From the NCBI RefSeq assembly GCF_038003045.1, contig NZ_JBBOOK010000001.1:2666001-2730000 (forward strand): DNA of 64,000 nt, given 5' to 3'. The DNA is from Sporosarcina sp. FSL W7-1349. Its GTDB lineage: Bacteria; Bacillota; Bacilli; Bacillales_A; Planococcaceae. A program made the position numbers and the translations under genes. Positions 33,335 through 41,865 of the stretch are shown in pieces (position 1 is the stretch's first letter; each line of letters begins with the position of its first letter). The notes beneath the pieces are model-generated. The model had not been told where the DNA came from. It searched no databases and worked only from the letters and a program-made list of their open reading frames with translations.

Positions 33335-33967
33335 TTATTGACCACTGGTCGCCGCCTCTTCCACCATTTTAGTAAAGTCATTCATCGTACGTCCCTTAAA
33401 TTCTTTCCCGCCGATAAGGATTGTTGGTGTCGAAGATATCCCCAGGCTATTTGCCGTTTTCATATCCTTCTCCCAAGCCGCTTCCCCTTCACGATTTTGA
33501 TAAGCAGCAAGCACTTTTTCCGTCTCTTCCTGACTTGCTATTTTTGCAACAATGGCTTGCAAAAATTCAACGGTGTAATGGGGGACTGTTGTTTGATTGG
33601 CAAACAGCAAATTATGAAAGTCCCAAAACTTTTCATTGCCGAGTTCCTGATAAACAACCTCTGCAAATTGGGCCGCTGTCGTTGAATCCGCCGCTATAAA
33701 TGAATAATTCATAAAATAAAATTTTGCTTTCCCTGTTTCCACTAATTCTTCATAAATAATCGGGAAAAGATTTTCATTAAAATCTTTACAGCTTGGGCAT
33801 TTATAATCGCCAAATTCGACAATTTCAACGGGCGCCGAAACTTCACCTAAAAATGGTTGACCATCATAATCGAGGGTAACCGACTTTTTGCTAACATCCG
33901 TTAACACAATAATCCCAATGACACATACAGCTACTAAACCGATAATCCAAAACAATTTCTTAGACAA
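33335..33967 (-). CDS. DsbA/BdbD-like thiol-disulfide oxidoreductase, membrane anchored
   Basis: 210 residues. One N-terminal membrane anchor (about 5-23), then a thioredoxin fold with inserted helical domain. Active site C57-P-S-C60 in EFGDYKCPSCKDF, and cis-Pro loop SSTPTILI. Acts outside the membrane, forming or isomerising disulfides. Start TTG 33967 lies 8 bases after AGGAG; GTG 33976 abuts the site. Its leader has the same ACTAC-N5-GTAGT element as the BlaI gene. Confidence 0.87.
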   Translation of the reverse strand: MSKKLFWIIGLVAVCVIGIIVLTDVSKKSVTLDYDGQPFLGEVSAPVEIVEFGDYKCPSCKDFNENLFPIIYEELVETGKAKFYFMNYSFIAADSTTAAQFAEVVYQELGNEKFWDFHNLLFANQTTVPHYTVEFLQAIVAKIASQEETEKVLAAYQNREGEAAWEKDMKTANSLGISSTPTILIGGKEFKGRTMNDFTKMVEEAATSGQ

Positions 33968-33987
33968 TATAAACACTCCTACTTCAA

Positions 33988-34002
33988 ACTACACGACGTA
34001 GT
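33988..34002 (-). promoter_or_regulatory. BlaI-like operator before the DsbA-like gene
   Basis: ACTACACGACGTAGT, 5-bp inverted arms around five bases, followed by GTAATG. The BlaI promoter site at 35303 has the same arrangement. Confidence 0.5.
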
Positions 34003-34020
34003 GTAATGGGGTAAAAAAAT

Positions 34021-34869
34021 TTACGCAAGCGCGTAAATAAAGAGTGCACAGATCAGACTAAAAATCATTGCTGATAGGAATACTACTCTCCGCGGAAGCT
34101 TTAATTGAATATCCATGAACGGATTCACAATATAATCAATCCGATAATTAACGGAGGTATCCGCAAATGACGCATAGGCAAAAGGCATTGTTTCCTGCTT
34201 GCCTACTTTCAGCATTTTTAAAAGTGCGCTTCCTAAGTTTACTGATGTCGCTTGTTTTTCAATAGCAAACCCATCTGCTAGCAGTTCATTCACGATTCTA
34301 TATTTTTGATGACACCATTTTAAAATCGGAATATACCACAATGTCGAAGAGCAGAGAGAGAGCAAATAGATTTTTAATGGATCGCGACTTTCCTTATGAT
34401 ACATCTCGTGATACACAACTGCCGTTAATTCGTCATCGTTTAGGAGACTCATCAAACCTGTGGAAACGACGATTTTAGGTCGACTTAATCCCACAGTGAT
34501 CGCAACTGGGGCAGGATATGAGATGACTATGATTTCTTTTTTGCCGCTGTTGTAGGTCTGATTCATAGCGATTGTGAGCGCATTCTCTTTATATAGCTCA
34601 AATCGTTTTTTCATCCGCGCGGCATGAAACCAATGCAATCCTATTTTCCATATCGCAAACAACAACGTGTAAACGACAAACCCATCGAGCACATATTCAA
34701 GTGAGGATAAACCGAATGCTTTAATCCAACTGTGACAAACTTCAACGAGATTAAATCGGACGTTCCAACCCGCTAAAATCGAAATGAGGTAGAGGCCCAT
34801 CTGCAGAAAAACCACACCCGAAATGAGAAGAGACACAATTAGCATAAAAGAAGATTGACGCTTGGACAT
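34021..34869 (-). CDS. M56-family (BlaR1-like) membrane metallopeptidase without sensor domain
   Basis: 282 residues. Membrane helices at about 8-34, 55-80 and near the C-terminus frame a zinc peptidase domain: H154-E-M-Y-H158 and NELLADGFA (Glu195) as third ligand. BlaR1/MecR1 normally continue for about 250 more residues with an extracellular penicillin-binding domain; this protein stops after the last helix. It would cleave or inactivate its partner BlaI-type repressor on an unknown signal. ATG 34869 nearly touches the repressor stop; AAAGGAC upstream lies inside that gene. Confidence 0.87.
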   Translation of the reverse strand: MSKRQSSFMLIVSLLISGVVFLQMGLYLISILAGWNVRFNLVEVCHSWIKAFGLSSLEYVLDGFVVYTLLFAIWKIGLHWFHAARMKKRFELYKENALTIAMNQTYNSGKKEIIVISYPAPVAITVGLSRPKIVVSTGLMSLLNDDELTAVVYHEMYHKESRDPLKIYLLSLCSSTLWYIPILKWCHQKYRIVNELLADGFAIEKQATSVNLGSALLKMLKVGKQETMPFAYASFADTSVNYRIDYIVNPFMDIQLKLPRRVVFLSAMIFSLICALFIYALA

Positions 34870-34872
34870 ACA

Positions 34873-35286
34873 TTATACGTCCTTTTTCAATTCTTTTATT
34901 TTTTGCTCCAACTTAGCAACCAGGTCATCGTCCACCTCTTCAAGTGCATCGAGCATATGGCTTACGACAACTGTACCGAATTCATCCATGAGTTCATTTA
35001 TCATCTCTTTTGACTGCGTATTCAAGAACTCACTTCTTGAGAGAATCGGTTGATATAACGTCGCTCTTCCTTCAGGCCGCTTTTGAAGAATCTTTTTTTC
35101 AACTAATCGATTCATAACAGTCATCACGGTATTAAAGTTTGTTACCTTTTCTTTTTCGAGCTCTTGCTGGACATCTTTGATGGTCATCTCGACATTGTTC
35201 CATAGGATGTCCATAATCTTCGCCTCAAGAGGTCCAAAAAAACGGTTCAACCCACTTTCATCAATTTTAAATTTTCGAATCCTCAC
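34873..35286 (-). CDS. BlaI/MecI-type transcriptional repressor
   Basis: 137 residues. Winged helix (LEAKIMDILWNNVEMTIKDVQ, NFNTVMTVMNRLVEKKILQK) and a C-terminal dimerisation helix, as in BlaI, MecI and CopY. Paired with the M56 peptidase 3 bases downstream. GTG 35286 follows GAGGTG. Its promoter region has ATTACTCATTGTAGT, so it is likely autoregulated. No beta-lactamase or PBP2a gene is nearby; the target seems to be the operon itself and the DsbA-like gene. Confidence 0.9.
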   Translation of the reverse strand: MRIRKFKIDESGLNRFFGPLEAKIMDILWNNVEMTIKDVQQELEKEKVTNFNTVMTVMNRLVEKKILQKRPEGRATLYQPILSRSEFLNTQSKEMINELMDEFGTVVVSHMLDALEEVDDDLVAKLEQKIKELKKDV

Positions 35287-35302
35287 ACGCTATTCACCTC
35301 AC

Positions 35303-35317
35303 ATTACTCATTGTAGT
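35303..35317 (-). promoter_or_regulatory. BlaI-like operator of the blaI-M56 operon
   Basis: Minus-strand ACTACAATGAGTAAT has the same ACTAC-N5-GTAnT form as 33988-34002. It lies about 20 bases before the GTG start. Confidence 0.5.
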
Positions 35318-35613
35318 GTTCAGTATTTATTCCGTCAAGAATTCTTGATCCAAAATGATTCTACTATATGAACCGGCAGACAAAGCTACATATATAGCGT
35401 TTGATAAAGACAACGGTCCCCATAAAGTGAAAGTTGTGTACTTCGAATTACTCCTAAAAAATCGTCCTTTCTAGAATGAGTTGTGATGATCTCATTTTAC
35501 TAGATAGGGCGATTTTATTTTGAAAAACTTCAAAATAGGCTATCACAAAAGCTCAGTTTTCACTGACTTTCTGGACAGCCCCCTCTAAAACAAGAAATTT
35601 AAACCTAATTTTG
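35318..35613. other. Spacer with terminator and possible insertion-element end
   Basis: AAAATCGTCCT...AGGGCGATTTT (about 35457-35520) is a long imperfect hairpin that may terminate transcripts. The minus-strand string GGGGCTGTCCAGAAAGTC at about 35562-35579 resembles transposon ends of the IS1182 kind, but no transposase is present. No gene seen. Confidence 0.4.
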
Positions 35614-37065
35614 TTACTCTTCTTTTTTTAGATTTAAGAAATTACTAACTATCTTTATATATTCACTTTTGGGGTAGTTCTTATATAAATCGCTTGATAA
35701 TCGAATTGGGTCGCCAAAAAAATATCGCTCATATTGAGTTTGTCTTGTTCCAAACGAACTCATTGTTAGATCCCAAGCTAAACGAAATATTTTTACTCGC
35801 TCCTCTGCAGTCTTAGTTGCTCCCTTAAGATAAGAATCTAAATCCTTTCTAATCGTAGAATGAAATGCTTTTTCGGTTGGCAATGTAATCATTCCACTAG
35901 CTCCGATTAACTGGATAATTTCAGTGAAACGAGGATAGATTTTTGGAAAAATGTTACCGGCGACTTGAAGCGGAAAAATTTCTGGCCGCATATATCCCCA
36001 TTCATCTAATTTCGCGTGATTCTCCGACTTCTCCAACAAGGCTTTCATCGTTTCTAAACCAATGATGATTTCTGACATCTTTTCTTGAATATGCTGGTAC
36101 TCGCTAATTTTAATAGTTTCGATAAGAAGCTCGGCAAGACCTAAGACGAACTCCATTTTTACAATTTGTCTTATCAATACTTGGTGCTTAGTAAAGGGAT
36201 GAAAAGAGCTTTGAACCGGAAACTCTTTAGCTACCTCCGCAGTGTTGTAATAAAACACTCTATTCCAAGGCACCAATACATTGTCAAAGACAATGATCGA
36301 ATCCATTTCTTCAAACCGCGAGCTTAATGGATGATTAAAAGAAGATTGACCTCCAATGAATGTATCCCTACAAATAAATCTAATTCCTTTTGTGTTAGAA
36401 GGGATAGAAAAAGCAAAAGCTTCATCTTCATTAAATAGAAATTTACCAACACTGAATACTAAAACTTCATCTGTTAAACCACCTTGAGTCGCAAGAAGAC
36501 GGGCGCCTTTAATGATAATTCCTTCTTCATTTTTATCAATAATTTTTGCGGCGATTGGCTCGTCGCTATTTTCGATATAGATAGGAGAACGATTCACTTG
36601 CGGAGAAATGAAGGTATGTGTAAACGACAAGTCATTTTCCCTAGAAAATTCATAAAATACTTGCAGGTTATACGGAAAACAATTTTCTTTGTCTTTCAAA
36701 AAGCTCGCTGAAGAAGCAAAGCTTGTCAATACTGTGTTTAAATAATCCGGGCTTCTTCCCATCATTCCCCCTGAATACCTGGCCCAATGTTCAGTCATTT
36801 TTCTTCTTCTTATTAAATCCTCTTTTGTTTTTGGTTGCAAATAGGAAAGACCAATATGTTCTCCTGAAACTGGGGAAATAAATGTCATCTCATCTTTTAT
36901 TTTTGGGTCATGTTGCAAATCATAAAGAGCCGCTTTTGACTGAATAAGTCCCTTAAAGGCAGGGTGTTCAGAGAGCAGCCCCTCAATTTTTTCACCATCG
37001 TACCAAATTTCATTATTTAGCAGATTTAATCGGTCAATATACTCTTTTCCCTTAATAGCACCCAT
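35614..37065 (-). CDS. 4-hydroxyphenylacetate 3-monooxygenase-like oxygenase (HpaB/YoaI type)
   Basis: 483 residues, the length of B. subtilis YoaI. HpaB-family features: MTEHWARYSGGMMGRSPDYLN (FADH2 and substrate region), TFISPQVNRS, a GGQSSFNHPLSSRFEE loop and VLVPWNRVF. The enzyme uses FADH2 from a separate reductase to ortho-hydroxylate phenols such as 4-hydroxyphenylacetate. No HpaC reductase is adjacent. It may continue catabolism of hydroxylated arylacetates, but a link to the aldoxime cluster 20 kb away is inference. ATG 37065 follows GGGGAG. Confidence 0.85.
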   Translation of the reverse strand: MGAIKGKEYIDRLNLLNNEIWYDGEKIEGLLSEHPAFKGLIQSKAALYDLQHDPKIKDEMTFISPVSGEHIGLSYLQPKTKEDLIRRRKMTEHWARYSGGMMGRSPDYLNTVLTSFASSASFLKDKENCFPYNLQVFYEFSRENDLSFTHTFISPQVNRSPIYIENSDEPIAAKIIDKNEEGIIIKGARLLATQGGLTDEVLVFSVGKFLFNEDEAFAFSIPSNTKGIRFICRDTFIGGQSSFNHPLSSRFEEMDSIIVFDNVLVPWNRVFYYNTAEVAKEFPVQSSFHPFTKHQVLIRQIVKMEFVLGLAELLIETIKISEYQHIQEKMSEIIIGLETMKALLEKSENHAKLDEWGYMRPEIFPLQVAGNIFPKIYPRFTEIIQLIGASGMITLPTEKAFHSTIRKDLDSYLKGATKTAEERVKIFRLAWDLTMSSFGTRQTQYERYFFGDPIRLSSDLYKNYPKSEYIKIVSNFLNLKKEE

Positions 37066-37269
37066 GTTTCACTCCCCAATTTTTAAAAAATAAACGACCA
37101 TTTTAACAGTTTAAGCCGTTCAATATTAATTATTCTTACTAAAATTAACCTATGTAAATTGGGCTTGCTATTATTCCTTCTTTAGCTAAGGGGTGAAGGT
37201 GTATGTTGAACAACACTGAAAGGTAAAAATTACTGACGCTCGTTAACCCCTCCCTACCTCGAAACGGCA

Positions 37270-37297
37270 AAAACGACTTCGTTTGTGAAGTCGTTTT
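37270..37297 (-). terminator. Terminator overlapping the EamA stop codon
   Basis: AAAACGACTTC and GAAGTCGTTTT form an 11-bp stem with a 6-base loop; its edge overlaps the stop of the EamA gene. Confidence 0.75.
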
Positions 37298-38267
37298 ACG
37301 TTTCCTGTAATCTCCCTTTAAACTTCTCTTTCGGTTCCCTGTTTTTCTGCTGCAACCTAAGAAAAATATTATTTGAAAGCAAGGATACGATAATGAAAAT
37401 AGTACCGATGGCATCGTAAGCAGTGATACCGGCACCTTGAAATATTTGAATGACCAATGTTGTAACGGGTACAAAGTTAAGAAATAGCAATCCATTAAGC
37501 GGTGTGATGACACTTACGCCATAATTCCATCCTACCAAGGCAATTACACCCGGGAAGATCACCATGAAAGCAATATGAGGGCTCGTCATGATCATTGTTT
37601 CAACGGTCGGAAACGAGACATATCCAGAAAGCGTCGCGCCGCAAACGACAACAACTGCAGTAGCGGTTCCGAGCAAACAACTTAACGTGGAATAACGTAA
37701 TGCAGACCAACCATCCTTGCTAAATCGGCTTCCGCCCATTGTGTAGACAACCCAGCCAACGACTGCGAGAAAAATAAATAAAGATGGAATCATGTCATTT
37801 TTCGCTGCAAAAAAGGAGCCGAGATCCCCTTTTGTAACGACTAACAACGCGCCAACGAACCCGATAAACACACAAAATAACGTAAAGGCATGCGGGCGTT
37901 GTCGTACTAGCATCCAGACAATGACGATTGAAATCATCGGCATCAAAGACTCCATAATGGAAGCGACCATGGTACCTGGATGACCCAATAAGTCTTGTCC
38001 CCAGAAAATCAGCAAATTATATACCGTAAAGGCCATAGTACCGTAAAACCAGAGCAACCAACCTTTCCCTTCCAACCGAAAAGCTTGTTTCCCTTCCTTC
38101 CCTAACAACCACACGATTAAAATGATCGTTACAAGGACATAACGGAAAATCGTAAAATAAAACGGGTCAATCTGGTGAAACGCATGATTCGCCACTGGAA
38201 ACATAGCTCCCCAGGATATCGCCGAAATCAAACATAACATAGCGCCCAATACTACATTCTTCTGCAT
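37296..38267 (-). CDS. EamA/DMT-family transporter
   Basis: 323 residues with ten membrane helices in two EamA repeats (SAISWGAMFPVANHAF...; VVGWVVYTMGGSRFSKDG...). Such permeases export amino acids, nucleosides or other metabolites. ATG 38267 lies next to a divergent LysR regulator, the usual arrangement for a regulator-exporter pair. The substrate cannot be told from sequence. GGAGACAAAG precedes the start. Confidence 0.88.
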   Translation of the reverse strand: MQKNVVLGAMLCLISAISWGAMFPVANHAFHQIDPFYFTIFRYVLVTIILIVWLLGKEGKQAFRLEGKGWLLWFYGTMAFTVYNLLIFWGQDLLGHPGTMVASIMESLMPMISIVIVWMLVRQRPHAFTLFCVFIGFVGALLVVTKGDLGSFFAAKNDMIPSLFIFLAVVGWVVYTMGGSRFSKDGWSALRYSTLSCLLGTATAVVVVCGATLSGYVSFPTVETMIMTSPHIAFMVIFPGVIALVGWNYGVSVITPLNGLLFLNFVPVTTLVIQIFQGAGITAYDAIGTIFIIVSLLSNNIFLRLQQKNREPKEKFKGRLQET

Positions 38268-38405
38268 AAAGCTTTGTCTCCTTCAACTATCTTCTACATA
38301 TTTATTGAATCACAAGTTTGATATCATTCAAAATGAACATTATTGATGCCTAACATCTCTTTTGGTGATACCATAGAAGGAGAGGAAATTGAAAGGGGTA
38401 ATCGC

Positions 38406-39284
38406 GTGGAATTTAAAGACTTGGAAATCTTTCAAATGGTTGCCCAGAAAGGGACCATTACAGAAGCTGCGAAAGAACTAAGCTACGTCCAGTCCAATAT
38501 TACATCCAGAATCAAGAAGCTGGAGAACGAGATGAATACGGCACTTTTTAACCGTCATAACCGTGGAATGACATTAACACCTGAAGGAAAAAAATTGCTC
38601 GTCTATTGCGAGAAAATCCTATCACTTACGAATGAAATGAAAAAAGTCGTCCAAAGTAAAACAGAACCAGCAGGCAAACTGGAAATCGGATCCGTGGAAA
38701 CCGTCATTAAATTACCGGTTATCTTGTCTGCCTATAGTAAAAAATATAAAAACGTAGACTTATCTCTTCTGACAGGTGTGACTGAACAGCTCCAACAAGA
38801 TGTACTAAATCACCATTTGGATGGTGCGTTCATAACAGAAATCGACCAACACCCTGAACTGGTTTCCCATGACGTTTTTCAAGAAGAGCTAGTCATACTA
38901 TCAGACAAATCGAAAACGTCAGTGGAGCAATTAAAAAAAGAGCCGTTCCTATGCTTCAGCAAAGGATGCGGCTACCGGGCAAGATTGGAAACCTGGTATA
39001 AAGATCAAAACATAACCCCTCAAAAAGTGATGGAATTCGGAACCTTGGAAACAATACTAGGGAGCGTAGTCATGGGACTTGGCATTACGTTTGTTCCCAA
39101 ATCAGCCGTCTCCCATTTAGCAGAAAAAGAACTGGTCCACTGTCATTACTTGCCCGAAAAATACAGCAAAATCAATACCGTCTTCATTCGACGAAAAGAC
39201 GCATATTTAACTTCCACCCTCGAAAAGTTTATCGAAACGTTTGAACATAGTAATGACGAACCCGCTTATCCGATAGGATTCTAG
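38406..39284 (+). CDS. LysR-family transcriptional regulator
   Basis: 292 residues. N-terminal winged helix (FQMVAQKGTITEAAKELSYV, SNITSRIKKLE) and a periplasmic-binding-like effector domain. Start GTG 38406 is 7 bases after AAAGGGG; the upstream in-frame ATG at 38343 lacks a site. Divergent from the EamA transporter, which it likely activates. Confidence 0.9.
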   Translation: MEFKDLEIFQMVAQKGTITEAAKELSYVQSNITSRIKKLENEMNTALFNRHNRGMTLTPEGKKLLVYCEKILSLTNEMKKVVQSKTEPAGKLEIGSVETVIKLPVILSAYSKKYKNVDLSLLTGVTEQLQQDVLNHHLDGAFITEIDQHPELVSHDVFQEELVILSDKSKTSVEQLKKEPFLCFSKGCGYRARLETWYKDQNITPQKVMEFGTLETILGSVVMGLGITFVPKSAVSHLAEKELVHCHYLPEKYSKINTVFIRRKDAYLTSTLEKFIETFEHSNDEPAYPIGF

Positions 39285-39397
39285 GTTAGCAAGGAAGACA
39301 TCTTTGACAGTTGGTTTTCCTCGGATTGCAAAAGATCTTACCATAGGCGGTTTGATACTTTTCAAGGTGTATTCTTTGTATGACTGTGGTAAAGTAA

Positions 39398-39552
39398 ACA
39401 TATACTAAAAAAGACCGAGTGCGCCAACACCCGGTCGATTGCAGCTGACATCCGCTTGAAGTGCGGTTGGCCAGAAGTAAGAATGTTTAACCAAAAAAGG
39501 TAACCATCTCATCTACTTGCCTGGTAGCGGAGGGAGGTTACTTTTTTCTGTT
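39398..39552 (+). ncRNA. Probable antitoxin RNA of a type I toxin-antitoxin system
   Basis: A plus-strand RNA could start near 39413 (TATACT at about 39401) and end at the hairpin AAAGGTAACC...GGTTACTTTTTT (about 39497-39547). It would be complementary to the 3' end of the toxin mRNA over about 130 bases. GACCGAGTG...ACACCCGGTC at its start is the toxin mRNA's terminator on the other strand. This tail-to-tail overlap is the txpA/ratA and bsrG/SR4 design. Confidence 0.6.
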
Positions 39553-39648
39553 GGTGTAGAGAGCAATTATCGCAGCAATAGCTACTACCGCTGTTGCTAG
39601 GAACATTCCAAATTGGAATAGCATGTTCATTGCTTCAAAAGTCACCAT
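39538..39648 (-). CDS. Holin-like type I toxin (TxpA/BsrG family)
   Basis: 36 residues: a short N-terminus (MVTFEAMNMLFQFG), one membrane helix (MFLATAVVAIAAIIALY) and a basic end (TNRKK). This is the putative holin-like toxin family, small membrane peptides that damage the cell envelope when not silenced by an antisense RNA. ATG 39648 follows AAAGGGGG. An open frame reaches further upstream, but only this start has a site. A TATAAT with TGG before it (39720-39715) is a good extended -10 promoter. Confidence 0.8.
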   Translation of the reverse strand: MVTFEAMNMLFQFGMFLATAVVAIAAIIALYTNRKK

Positions 39649-39714
39649 TTGAACACCCCCTTTCCAAAAGGGAGTGCCAACCGCCCATCCGCTATATATG
39701 TCACTGCGTCTATT

Positions 39715-39724
39715 ATTATACCAG
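39715..39724 (-). promoter_or_regulatory. Extended -10 promoter of the toxin
   Basis: Minus-strand TCTGGTATAAT, with a poor -35. Transcription would begin near 39708, about 60 bases before the toxin start. Confidence 0.55.
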
Positions 39725-39922
39725 ACATAAAGCATCCATTTGATAGTGTTCCCCCCCTCTCCTCACAAGTGTTTTCGCTAGTTTTCAACTTCCGAACAAT
39801 ATTTCAATACTTTTGGTGGACTGAGAAACGGTAAACTCCCTACATCCCCAGATTTATAATATAGTTTTGGGCTATACTGTCTTTGACAGTTATCTATAAG
39901 AATTCACTAATCTGGAGGTCGT

Positions 39923-40900
39923 ATGAAGAAATTTAAAAGATATATTAAAAGACTAATCATATTTTTATTGGTCCTGGCAGCCTTCATCTATTTAAATAAC
40001 AGCAATCTGTTTACTCAAGCGAAAGATGAAGCTCCTTTGCTATTAGCGCATAGAGGGATGGGCCAAACCTTCCCTATGGAGGAGATTGCCAGTGATACAT
40101 GCACAGCAGAGAGGATCTATGAACCAGAACATTCTTACTTAGAGAATACGATTCCTTCAATGAAGGCTGCCTTTGAAGCTGGAGCCGACGTCGTTGAATT
40201 TGACGTTCACCCTACAAAAGACGGTCAGTTTGCTGTTTTCCACGATTGGACACTTGAGTGCAGAACGAATGGTGAAGGAGTGACTCGGGAGCACACCATG
40301 GCAGAACTGAAACAACTGGATCTTGGATATGGTTATACAGCAGATAAAGGAGAAACATACCCGTTTCGAGGTAAAGGGGTGGGGCTGATGCCTTCCCTTG
40401 AAGAAGTTTTGTCTTATTTCCCGGAAGAATCATTTTTAATTCATATTAAAAGTGATGATCCTGAGGAAGGAATTCAACTGGCACAATTTCTGTCCAAACT
40501 GCCAAACGAACAGTTAAAACAACTGACTGTCTACGGCGGAGACCAACCGATTCACTCAGTAAAAGAAATGCTCCCCGAACTTCGTGTGATGTCTATAGCT
40601 ACTATGAAAAGTTGCATGATCCCTTATATTTCCATGGGCTGGACAGGTTATGTCCCCTCGGCTTGCCATAATACGCAAATTCATATCCCGGAAAATTATG
40701 CCCCCTGGATGTGGGGTTGGCCGGATAAATTTATAACTAGATTGGAAAATGTAGGGACCCGTGTAATTATGGTGGCGGGAAATGGAGGATGGTCGGAAGG
40801 TTTTGATACAACTGAGGATTTGAAGCGACTGCCTTCTCATTATACCGGCGGTGTTTGGACTAATAGAATAGACGTTATTGCTCGTGATTTACAAGAATAA
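39923..40900 (+). CDS. Membrane-anchored glycerophosphodiester phosphodiesterase family protein
   Basis: 325 residues. One N-terminal membrane helix (about 9-24), then a GDPD TIM barrel: LLAHRGMGQ with catalytic His, EPEHSYLENT, VVEFDVHPTKDG (metal Glu/Asp) and VFHDWTLECRT (second His). The family hydrolyses glycerophosphodiesters to glycerol 3-phosphate and an alcohol; here it acts outside the membrane. The insertion between HRG and the ENT motif, carrying a cysteine, is longer than usual. ATG 39923 follows GGAGG. Confidence 0.87.
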   Translation: MKKFKRYIKRLIIFLLVLAAFIYLNNSNLFTQAKDEAPLLLAHRGMGQTFPMEEIASDTCTAERIYEPEHSYLENTIPSMKAAFEAGADVVEFDVHPTKDGQFAVFHDWTLECRTNGEGVTREHTMAELKQLDLGYGYTADKGETYPFRGKGVGLMPSLEEVLSYFPEESFLIHIKSDDPEEGIQLAQFLSKLPNEQLKQLTVYGGDQPIHSVKEMLPELRVMSIATMKSCMIPYISMGWTGYVPSACHNTQIHIPENYAPWMWGWPDKFITRLENVGTRVIMVAGNGGWSEGFDTTEDLKRLPSHYTGGVWTNRIDVIARDLQE

Positions 40901-40901
40901 A

Positions 40902-41026
40902 AGTAACCGCGCCGCACTACTGGCTAACTAGGCGGCACGGTTACTCTCCGTATTAGCCATTTCTAAAATAATTCAAACGGTCTGTCAACTGCATGACTGA
41001 GTGTGAACGCACTCAGTCTTTTTTTT
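40902..41026 (+). terminator. Two tandem terminators after the GDPD gene
   Basis: AGTAACCGCGCCGC...GCGGCACGGTTACT (about 40902-40944), then GACTGAGTG-TGAACG-CACTCAGTC with TTTTTTTT (about 40995-41026). Confidence 0.8.
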
Positions 41027-41063
41027 ATATAGGTTCGCAAGCCATTGAAATTTAAAATAAAAA

Positions 41064-41085
41064 AACCGTTCCATGATCGGAACGG
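41064..41085 (-). terminator. Terminator of the LysE gene
   Basis: CCGTTCC-GATCAT-GGAACGG followed by TTTTTTT on the minus strand, 17 bases after the stop. Confidence 0.82.
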
Positions 41086-41101
41086 CGTGAATCCAATTAT
41101 A

Positions 41102-41731
41102 TTAAATTCCTGTTTTTACACCAAACCCTATTAAAACTAAGCCTGTTGACTTTTGGAATACCTTCTGGAATATCGGATTGTTCAACCATTTTTTTGCGTA
41201 ATCTATTAGGGTAACAAGAAATAGAAACCACAATACAGCGAGGAAGGTTAGGATGAAGGCTAATACGACCAACTGCTGTTTGACATTTCCGTCCAAATTG
41301 ATAAACTGCGGCATGATTGTGATATAAACTAAAACAGTCTTTGGATTCAGGATATTATTAAGCAGCGCTTGCATAAAAGAACTTTTATTATGCCGATTTG
41401 AATATTTTGTAGGCGTATTGGCTTGAGATTGAATGTCTTTTAAAGAAAATACGCTTTTTGTAAAAAAACTTTTAATCCCTAAATAAATTAAGTAAGCGGC
41501 TCCCAAATATTTGATGATACTGAAAAGAACGACGGACTTTGCAATGACAACTGACAAGCCAAGTATCGCAATCAATGTCCAAAAAGAAAGCCCCATTGCC
41601 ATTCCAAGGACTGTATAACGCCCAGCTTTTGGACCATAGCTAAGTGTGTTTTTTACAAGTAACATCGTATCTGCTCCGGGTATGATCACAATCATCGCAG
41701 CTATTGAGATATAGGTTAGTAAATTGTCCAT
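41102..41731 (-). CDS. LysE-family amino acid exporter
   Basis: 209 residues, about six membrane helices, with the RhtB/LysE start IPGADTMLLVKNTLSYGPKAG and the NPKTVLVYITIMPQF segment. It exports amino acids or derivatives. Divergent from a TrmB-type regulator across a 134-base region rich in TAGTNAC repeats, so it is probably its target. AGTGAGAAC precedes ATG 41731. Confidence 0.88.
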   Translation of the reverse strand: MDNLLTYISIAAMIVIIPGADTMLLVKNTLSYGPKAGRYTVLGMAMGLSFWTLIAILGLSVVIAKSVVLFSIIKYLGAAYLIYLGIKSFFTKSVFSLKDIQSQANTPTKYSNRHNKSSFMQALLNNILNPKTVLVYITIMPQFINLDGNVKQQLVVLAFILTFLAVLWFLFLVTLIDYAKKWLNNPIFQKVFQKSTGLVLIGFGVKTGI

Positions 41732-41752
41732 AAAGAGTTCTCACTTCCTTTT

Positions 41753-41847
41753 TAGTGACTACATAAGTAACTACTCAAATATAGCAGAGGTCTTTGGAAA
41801 AAATCAATACGTTTTGTTAAAATATTAGTTACAAAGGTAGCGACTAA
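41753..41847. promoter_or_regulatory. Repeated TAGTNAC/GTNACTA operator between lysE and trmB
   Basis: TAGTGAC-TACATAA-GTAACTA (41753-41773) is an inverted repeat. TTAGTTAC...GCGACTAA (41825-41847) is a second, looser one. Each lies near one of the two divergent starts, fitting control of both genes by the TrmB-like protein. Confidence 0.5.
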
Positions 41848-41865
41848 TTTTACGTAGGAGGATTT

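Noticed and set aside
34021..35286. Beta-lactam resistance locus
   Set aside because: BlaI/BlaR1-type proteins are present, but the peptidase lacks the penicillin sensor and there is no beta-lactamase or PBP2a gene.
35562..35582. GGGGCTGTCCAG-type string, also seen near 56410 and 60083
   Set aside because: Resembles insertion-sequence ends, but no transposase, paired terminal repeat or target duplication could be found.
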